Of a stretch of DNA of 29,402 nt, positions 24,455 to 29,402 are shown in pieces. This stretch comes from CAYNXB01 sp964401045. Its GTDB lineage: Bacteria; Pseudomonadota; Alphaproteobacteria; Sphingomonadales; Sphingomonadaceae. Position numbers and translations under genes: made by a program. Under the pieces are notes generated by a model. It worked only from the letters and a program-made list of their open reading frames with translations, had not been told where the DNA came from and did no database searches. The first letter of the stretch is position 1. The number at the start of each line of letters is the position of its first letter. Where the stretch lies: contig CAYNXB010000030.1 in the NCBI GenBank assembly GCA_964401045.1, positions 1-29,402 of the forward strand, in the 5' to 3' direction.

Positions 24455-25644
24455 CCGAGGTGTTCATTTGCGAAGGCCTGCGCACGCCGATCGGGCGCCA
24501 CGGCGGCGCGCTCGCCCCGGTTCGGCCCGACGACCTCGCAGCACTCGCGATCCGCACTCTGGTCGAACGCGCGACGGCCCTCGACCCCATCGCGATCGAC
24601 GAGGTCATACTGGGTTGCGCCAATCAGGCCGGTGAAGACAATCGCAACGTCGCCCGCATGGCGGCGCTGCTGGGGGGGCTGCCGCAGGAAGTCCCCGGCG
24701 TAACCGTCAATCGTCTATGCGCGAGCGGAGCGGAGGCCGTGGTGCAAGCCGGGCGCGCCATCAAGGCTGGCGAAGCAACGCTGATCCTGGCGGGCGGTGT
24801 CGAAAGCATGAGCCGCGCGCCCTATGTAATGGGGAAGGCGCACGCCGGGTACGACCGGACGCAGGAACTGGCGGACACGACGATCGGCTGGCGGTTCGTC
24901 AATCCGGCAATGGCCGAGCGCTACGGCGCCGTTTCGATGCCCGAGACGGCGGAAAACGTCGCGGCGATGTTTTCGATCTCGCGCGAGGATCAGGATCGCT
25001 TCGCCGAGCGAAGCCAGGCGCTGACCGAACGCGCGCGCGTGGCGGGCCGTCATGCCGAGGAGATGATCCCGGTGTGGGTGCCAGGGCGGGCGGTGGTCGA
25101 TCGGGACGAACACCCGCGCCCCCAGACGACGTACGCGGGCTTGCAGAAGCTCAAGCCGATCACGCATCCTGACGGGACGGTGACGGCGGGCAATTCGTCC
25201 GGCGTCAATGACGGCGCGGCGGTGCTGTGGGTCGCATCGGAGAAGGCAGCGGCGAATGCGGGGCTCACGCCGCGCGCTCGTCTGCTCGGCGCGGCGTCGG
25301 CGGGTGTGGAGCCCGACATCATGGGCATCGGACCGGTCGGCTCGACAAGGCGGCTCCTCGACCGGCTCGGCCTGACAATAACCGATTTCGATCTGATCGA
25401 GATCAACGAGGCATTCGCGGCACAAGTGATCGCTTCGTTGCGCACACTCGGCGTCGATCCGATGGATGAGATTGTCAATCCCGACGGAGGGGCCATCGCC
25501 CTGGGCCATCCTCTCGGCATGTCGGGCGCCCGGCTGGTCAACTCCGCCGCGACCACGCTGCATCGCGGCGGCGCCCGCCGCGCGCTTGTCACCATGTGCG
25601 TGGGCGTGGGGCAAGGCCTCTCACTGGCTCTCGAGACGCTCTGA
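24451..25644 (+). CDS. Acetyl-CoA acyltransferase / 3-oxoadipyl-CoA thiolase-like
   Basis: Thiolase of 397 residues cleaving a 3-oxoacyl-CoA to acetyl-CoA and a shorter acyl-CoA. Catalytic residues are complete: Cys90 in NRLCASG, His353 in GGAIALGHPLG and Cys383 in MCVGVGQG. The supporting motifs GGVESMSRAPYVM and EINEAFAAQ are present. The N-terminal FICEGLRTPIGRHGGAL and the VPGVTVNRLCASG block are closest in style to PcaF/PaaJ 3-oxoadipyl-CoA thiolases, though substrate preference cannot be set by eye. Its ATG overlaps the CoA-transferase stop in an ATGA junction. It is the last gene of the P1 operon and would complete a beta-ketoadipate-like end sequence giving succinyl-CoA and acetyl-CoA. 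Confidence 0.94.
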   Translation: MTEVFICEGLRTPIGRHGGALAPVRPDDLAALAIRTLVERATALDPIAIDEVILGCANQAGEDNRNVARMAALLGGLPQEVPGVTVNRLCASGAEAVVQAGRAIKAGEATLILAGGVESMSRAPYVMGKAHAGYDRTQELADTTIGWRFVNPAMAERYGAVSMPETAENVAAMFSISREDQDRFAERSQALTERARVAGRHAEEMIPVWVPGRAVVDRDEHPRPQTTYAGLQKLKPITHPDGTVTAGNSSGVNDGAAVLWVASEKAAANAGLTPRARLLGAASAGVEPDIMGIGPVGSTRRLLDRLGLTITDFDLIEINEAFAAQVIASLRTLGVDPMDEIVNPDGGAIALGHPLGMSGARLVNSAATTLHRGGARRALVTMCVGVGQGLSLALETL

Positions 25645-25668
25645 CGGGCCTCACCTGAATGGCGTCGT

Positions 25669-25689
25669 GGGGCTAGGGGCGCGAGCCCC
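25669..25689 (+). terminator. Weak stem-loop after the thiolase gene
   Basis: GGGGCT (25669-25674) and AGCCCC (25684-25689) can pair around a 9-nt GC-rich loop, 24 nt after the thiolase stop. There is no T-run, so intrinsic termination is doubtful; it may end the operon with Rho or protect the mRNA end. Confidence 0.35.
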
Positions 25690-25788
25690 GGAGTGCCTGC
25701 GTAAGCGCCCGCCCATGCGCAGTAGCGCGGCCGATGTGCCGGCAACGCCCGGTCGAGAACTCTCCGACAGGCCGCACGCAAAGCGCTC

Positions 25789-25829
25789 TTGACAACCTAA
25801 AGACCATAAAGTTATCCTTTAGATATATG
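25789..25829 (+). promoter_or_regulatory. Promoter P2 with dyad operator, TonB receptor 3
   Basis: TTGACA (25789-25794), an 18-bp spacer and TATCCT (25813-25818). A dyad overlaps it: CTAAAG (25797-25802) with ATAA, against TTAT and CTTTAG (25817-25822). The segment is a near copy of promoter P1 at 20440-20480 (29 of 41 positions equal), so the receptor and the catabolic operon are probably switched together. Confidence 0.75.
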
Positions 25830-25840
25830 GAGAATTGGGC

Positions 25841-25879
25841 ATGAGGATTCTACCTGCTGGAGGTGGCAGGTTGAGTTGA
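25841..25879 (+). CDS. Possible 12-residue upstream frame in the receptor leader
   Basis: ATG 25841 with GGAG 8 nt upstream encodes MRILPAGGGRLS and a TGA. It contains an inverted repeat ACCTGC (25852-25857) / GCAGGT (25866-25871). The position just after P2 and the SD make translation possible, but a 13-codon frame is easily found by chance. It could couple leader translation to folding. Confidence 0.25.
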   Translation: MRILPAGGGRLS

Positions 25880-26038
25880 AAAACTGGAGGTGTGTGGGCG
25901 CTCGGAGCGCGCAGGAGCCGGAGAAAATCCAATATCCTCGAACAAGAACCACGATCAATTCCGATAATTAATGAGAATTGATGCGACCTTTCGCATCGTC
26001 AGTTCTGTATAAACTAAAACAATGCATGGAGGGATGCT

Positions 26039-28855
26039 GTGATTAATAGTGGTATGAGGGCGTTTGGTGCGTCACGTGGCCTCGGATTTCTGAGAACTGC
26101 GAGCTCTTTGGCAGTCTTTTCCGCTTGCGCATGTTTCTCGACATCGGCTCTGGCGCAAGAAGAGGCACAAGTGCCGCCGGCGGAGAGCGTCGCCGACGCG
26201 CAGTCACAGTCAGAGACTGGCGGGGCCATCCTCGTAACCGGCTCGCGCATCTCGAACCCCGGCTTCGTCTCGCCGACCCCGATTACCGCGATCTCGTCCG
26301 AGCAGCTGGAGATGACAGGCGCGCAAACGGTGCAGCACATCCAGCAGGAGATCCCGGTCCTGATTCCCAATCAGTCGACCCAGATGGTTTCCTCGCCTCC
26401 GGGTGGCTCGACAATGAACCTGCGCGGGCTCGGCGGGAGCCGGACCTTGCTTCTCGTCGATGGCCGCCGCGTGGCGCCCACGAGCCCCGAGGGCACGGTG
26501 GACGTCAACATCATTCCCGTTTCGCTGCTGGAGCGTATCGAGGTCGTGACCGGCGGCGCCTCAGCGGCCTACGGGTCGGACGCCGTCTCGGGCGTGGTCA
26601 ACCTGTTCCTCAACACGGATTACGAGGGGGTGAAGGGCTCCTACACCTTCGGGGTGACCCAATACGGCGATTTCCAGGAGCATTCGGCATCGCTGACGGC
26701 GGGGACCAGCTTCGCCGACGGGCGCGGGCACATCGTCGCAGCCGGCGGCATCTTCTCCAACGAAGGCCTGCTCAACCAGGGCGATCGCCCGTGGGGTCGC
26801 CATGCCTGGGGTCAGATCGCCAATCCGTTCTACGTCGAAGGGTCCAACAACGGCCAGCCGCGCATCCTGATCACGCCCAACGTGCGGCATTCGCGCCTTA
26901 CAAATGGCGGATTGATCACCGCCGGCCCGCTCAAGGGCATTGCGTTCGGCCCGGGCGGGACGCTGAAGAATTTCGAGTATGGGGATTACGTCGGCAGCCA
27001 GTTCATGGTCGGCGGAGACGGTGCCGAATATTCGTCCGAGAGCAACCTCGCGCCCGTGCTGTCGCGCCAATATGGCTTCGCGCACGCGACGTTCGATCTG
27101 ACGGACAATGTCGAGCTGTGGGCGGAGGGTTTGTACGCCCGTGCGCGGCAATTCTACGATGTCACGACGAACATCGACTACGGCACGCTCGTGATGAAGC
27201 GGGACAATCCCTACCTGCCGGCGGCGCTTGGAGTCCTGATGGACGCCAACAACCTCACCTCGGTGAACATCGGCCGCTCGCACGAGGAGCAGGGCTGGAA
27301 CGAGGCCCTGTCCATCTACCGCGTCCGCCGTGTCGCCGGCGGTATCAAGGGCACGATCGGCAACAGCTGGAACTGGGAAGCCTATTACCAGTATAGCCGG
27401 AACACTTACGATTACAGCATCTTCAACAACCGTAACAACACGCTGTTCGCGCTCTCGATCGACGCGGTCGCGGATCCGGTAACCGGCGATCCGATCTGCC
27501 GATCGACGCTGACCAATCCGGGCAACGGTTGCGTGCCCTCGAACCTGTTCGGCCCCAACGCGATGTCCCCAGCGGCGGTAGACTATACCACAGGGACCAC
27601 GCGGCTTATCCAGACCCAGACCCAGCATGACGTCGCCTTCAACGTCGGTGGCACGCTGTTCGAAAACTGGGCAGGCGATGTCGCGGTGGCTCTGGGCGCC
27701 GAGTACCGCAAGGATTCGCTGGTCGGCACGACGGACGAAACCTCGCTGCTCAAGCAATGGCGCGTGCTCAACCCGCAGCCCACAGAAGGCTCGCTGAACG
27801 TGAAGGAAGGCTACGTCGAAGTGGTCTTCCCGCTCCTGTCCGAATCTCCCCTCGCGGAGCTTCTGGAACTCAATCTCGCGGGCCGCATCACCGATTATAA
27901 CCTGAGCGGCCGGGTGGAGACGTGGAAGGCCGGCCTCAATTATCAGGTGACCCCGGACATTCGCCTTCGCGCCACGCGTTCGCGCGACATCCGCGCGCCC
28001 AACCTGAACGAGCTGTTCCAGTCACGCGGCGCCAACGTCGGCTCGTTCCGCGATCCGCGCGACAACACGAATATCTCGATCTTCTGGTCGTCCGGCGGCA
28101 ACACGGCGCTTCAGCCGGAAACCGCCGACACCTTTACCGGGGGCGTGGTTCTTTCACCCCGGTTCATCCCGGGCCTGCAGCTGTCGGTCGATTACTACAA
28201 GATCAAGATCAACGATGTGATCACCACCCTGAGCGGGCAAGGCGTGCTGGACGGCTGCTATCTGCGCGGCCAGACCGATCTGTGCGAGTATATTCACTTC
28301 AAGCCCAACTCGACGGTGATCGATTCCGTCGATGCCTTGCGGTTCAACGCCAACAGGCTCGAAACGTCCGGCCTGGACATCGAGCTCGGCTACCGCCTCG
28401 GGCTCGACCAACTGTTCTCCGGCGCGAATGGCAACCTGTCGTTCAGGGCGCTGGTGAACTACATCCCGCACCTGATCACGACGGCCAGCGGCGTTCCGAC
28501 GGACAGCGCGGGCGAGAATATTCCGCATTGGCGCGGAAACCTCATCACGACCTACAGCAACGGCCCCTTGAGGGCGAACGTCACGATCCGCTGGATCGAT
28601 AATTCGGTGCGCGACAACCTCTATGTCGAAGGCATCGACATCAACGACAACACCGTCCCGGGCCGCACTTACGTCGATATCAGCGCCGAGCGGGAAATCG
28701 GCGATCACTTCTCGGTTTTCGGGCGCATCGCCAACCTGTTCAACGCCTATCCGCCGATCACGCCGAATGGCGTGACGGCGCCGCAGACGGCTACGAACGC
28801 ACTGTTCGACACGATTGGCCGGCGGTTCCAGATCGGCGCGCGCTTCGAATTCTAA
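26039..28855 (+). CDS. TonB-dependent receptor, catabolic-cluster receptor
   Basis: Outer-membrane uptake receptor of 938 residues. GTG 26039 is chosen because GGAGGG (26028-26033) lies 5 nt upstream; ATG 26054 has no comparable site. The signal peptide ends SALAQ (about 39). A TonB box-like ILVTGSRI (about 64-71) leads into a plug with MNLRGLGGSRTLLLVDGRR, NIIPVSLLERIEVVTGGASA and YGSDAVSGVVN (about 85-200). The barrel contains DIRAPNLNELF and ends in a terminal Phe (ARFEF). Cys pairs (ICRS...NGCVP and DGCYLRGQTDLCE) suggest disulfide-bonded loops. It has no STN domain and no adjacent sigma/FecR, so control is probably through the P2 dyad. The ligand is presumably the substrate of the adjoining catabolic operon. 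Confidence 0.95.
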   Translation: MINSGMRAFGASRGLGFLRTASSLAVFSACACFSTSALAQEEAQVPPAESVADAQSQSETGGAILVTGSRISNPGFVSPTPITAISSEQLEMTGAQTVQHIQQEIPVLIPNQSTQMVSSPPGGSTMNLRGLGGSRTLLLVDGRRVAPTSPEGTVDVNIIPVSLLERIEVVTGGASAAYGSDAVSGVVNLFLNTDYEGVKGSYTFGVTQYGDFQEHSASLTAGTSFADGRGHIVAAGGIFSNEGLLNQGDRPWGRHAWGQIANPFYVEGSNNGQPRILITPNVRHSRLTNGGLITAGPLKGIAFGPGGTLKNFEYGDYVGSQFMVGGDGAEYSSESNLAPVLSRQYGFAHATFDLTDNVELWAEGLYARARQFYDVTTNIDYGTLVMKRDNPYLPAALGVLMDANNLTSVNIGRSHEEQGWNEALSIYRVRRVAGGIKGTIGNSWNWEAYYQYSRNTYDYSIFNNRNNTLFALSIDAVADPVTGDPICRSTLTNPGNGCVPSNLFGPNAMSPAAVDYTTGTTRLIQTQTQHDVAFNVGGTLFENWAGDVAVALGAEYRKDSLVGTTDETSLLKQWRVLNPQPTEGSLNVKEGYVEVVFPLLSESPLAELLELNLAGRITDYNLSGRVETWKAGLNYQVTPDIRLRATRSRDIRAPNLNELFQSRGANVGSFRDPRDNTNISIFWSSGGNTALQPETADTFTGGVVLSPRFIPGLQLSVDYYKIKINDVITTLSGQGVLDGCYLRGQTDLCEYIHFKPNSTVIDSVDALRFNANRLETSGLDIELGYRLGLDQLFSGANGNLSFRALVNYIPHLITTASGVPTDSAGENIPHWRGNLITTYSNGPLRANVTIRWIDNSVRDNLYVEGIDINDNTVPGRTYVDISAEREIGDHFSVFGRIANLFNAYPPITPNGVTAPQTATNALFDTIGRRFQIGARFEF

Positions 28856-28874
28856 GATCGCAACCCGAGTGAAG

Positions 28875-28909
28875 AAAGGGCCGCCACGCACCAAGCGTGG
28901 CGGCCCTTT
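28875..28909 (+). terminator. Rho-independent terminator of TonB receptor 3
   Basis: Perfect 15-bp arms at 28875-28889 and 28895-28909, with GGGCCGCCACGC as the GC core, a 5-nt ACCAA loop, and a TTTT run at 28907-28910. It begins 19 nt after the receptor stop. Confidence 0.93.
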
Positions 28910-28950
28910 TCGTGTCCGGAGGCGACCGGGTTGGCCGCGCCGGAAGAATA

Positions 28951-28976
28951 CGGACGGCCTGGGGGGTGGCCGTCCG
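28951..28976 (-). terminator. Terminator of the minus-strand beta-repeat gene
   Basis: CGGACGGCC (28951-28959) and GGCCGTCCG (28968-28976) pair perfectly around an 8-nt G-rich loop, 13 nt past the minus-strand stop. On the minus strand it is followed by TATTCTT, a modest T-rich tail. Confidence 0.7.
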
Positions 28977-28989
28977 CATTCCGAGCGCC

Positions 28990-29402
28990 TTACTGCGCTC
29001 CGATCGTATTTACGGCCGAGTTGCCGACGGCAGTGGCGGTGACCTGATTGCCAGTCACCGATAGCGCGCTGCCGGTGGTCGATCCGAAGCCCGTGCCGAC
29101 GCCATAGGTTACAGAGGTGATCGAGGCCGTCACCGGCCCGCTGTTCGCCTGGTAGTTGGCGACTGCCGCGGTGGGCTGGCCGGTGTTGAGCGACGCCAGC
29201 GTCAGGCGGTTGTTCGCGGTGTTGCCGTACGCCGCCGCCGAGACGCTGTTGCCAGCCACGCGGACGGAGCCGTTGGTGACGAGCGGGAACCCGCCATCGC
29301 CGTTCAGCACCACGCCATTCATCACATCGCCCGCGCTGGCCGAGACCGCGCCGGTGTTGACCTGCGCGTTCAGCACCGCAGCCTGGGCGACGGCGACGCC
29401 GT
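28990..29402 (-). CDS. Beta-strand repeat, surface/adhesin-like protein (5' end cut by the window)
   Basis: C-terminal 137 residues or so of a larger protein; the frame is still open at 29402 and no reliable start is seen. The sequence is rich in Gly, Ala, Val, Asn, Thr and Ser, has no Cys, and alternates like beta strands. A repeat motif appears twice: VRVAGNSVSAAAYGNTANN and LSVTGNQVTATAVGNSAVN, about 70 residues apart, fitting V-x-GN-x-V-x-A-x-A-x-GN-x-A-x-N. Such repeats occur in secreted fibre- or holdfast-type proteins (for example HfaD-like) and in autotransporter passengers. It ends at INTIGAQ without an aromatic barrel strand, so a classical autotransporter C terminus is unlikely. 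It is unrelated to the neighbouring catabolic genes. Confidence 0.7.
   Translation of the reverse strand, partial: GVAVAQAAVLNAQVNTGAVSASAGDVMNGVVLNGDGGFPLVTNGSVRVAGNSVSAAAYGNTANNRLTLASLNTGQPTAAVANYQANSGPVTASITSVTYGVGTGFGSTTGSALSVTGNQVTATAVGNSAVNTIGAQ

Larger units (their letters stand above)
25645..26038 (+). other. 394-bp intergenic region holding promoter P2 and a long leader
   Basis: There is no complete protein gene of normal size here. In order it holds an imperfectly supported stem-loop after the thiolase (25669-25689), promoter P2 (25789-25818), a 12-codon frame with SD (25841-25879), three further short hairpins, and the GGAGGG ribosome-binding site (26028-26033) of the receptor gene. 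The region from about 25790 is AT-richer than the surrounding genes. The leader would be about 210 nt, long for a simple promoter. Confidence 0.6.

Noticed and set aside
26561..27757. 398-codon open frame on the minus strand
   Set aside because: Antisense to the third TonB receptor and low-complexity in composition.
1..29402. CRISPR arrays, tRNA or rRNA genes, insertion sequences
   Set aside because: I found no regularly spaced repeats, no tRNA-like cloverleaf, no rRNA sequence, and no transposase or integrase gene or terminal repeats. Acquisition of the catabolic region by transfer is possible but has no direct mark here.

Overview
The window is about 29.4 kb of GC-rich, densely packed DNA with many GTG starts. 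It reads as a chromosomal or megaplasmid segment of a sphingomonad-type alphaproteobacterium (Novosphingobium/Sphingobium/Sphingopyxis-like). The main reasons are three large TonB-dependent receptors of the kind expanded in that group, a FecI/FecR pair, NodT-type efflux, and an aromatic/xenobiotic catabolic flavour. The genus is an inference from protein style; no rRNA or tRNA is present to fix it.

Region 1 (1-3847, minus strand) is a cell-surface signalling unit: ECF sigma factor, FecR anti-sigma regulator, and a TonB-dependent receptor with an N-terminal STN signalling domain that runs off the left edge. Region 2 (4037-9334, plus strand) holds a second TonB-dependent receptor without STN, a stem-loop, an Old Yellow Enzyme-like flavin oxidoreductase and a Spinster-like MFS transporter. 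Region 3 (9390-14101) is a complete tripartite efflux system: a MarR repressor divergent from emrA-emrB-nodT, with a perfect 10-bp inverted repeat in the divergent region.

Region 4 (14279-28855) looks like a catabolic island under one GntR/HutC regulator. A FAH-family hydrolase/hydratase (plus) converges on a minus-strand operon. That operon runs orphan periplasmic binding protein, secreted one-domain NTF2/SnoaL protein, secreted three-domain NTF2/SnoaL protein, gntR, GST. Divergent from it is a plus-strand operon: ACS-type MFS importer, PcaD-like alpha/beta hydrolase, second orphan binding protein, CoA-transferase subunit A without subunit B, and a PcaF-like thiolase. A third TonB-dependent receptor follows. 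The promoter of the plus operon and the promoter of this last receptor match at 29 of 41 positions and carry the same dyad over the -10 region, so they are probably co-regulated.

A working model, by inference: the receptor brings a compound across the outer membrane; the periplasmic NTF2-like proteins and binding proteins process or capture it; the MFS imports it; and hydrolase, GST, FAH, CoA-transferase and thiolase carry it towards acyl-CoA intermediates by a beta-ketoadipate-like lower pathway. The substrate cannot be read from the sequence. Region 5 (28868-29402) has a strong terminator and the 3' end of a minus-strand beta-repeat surface-type protein that runs off the right edge.
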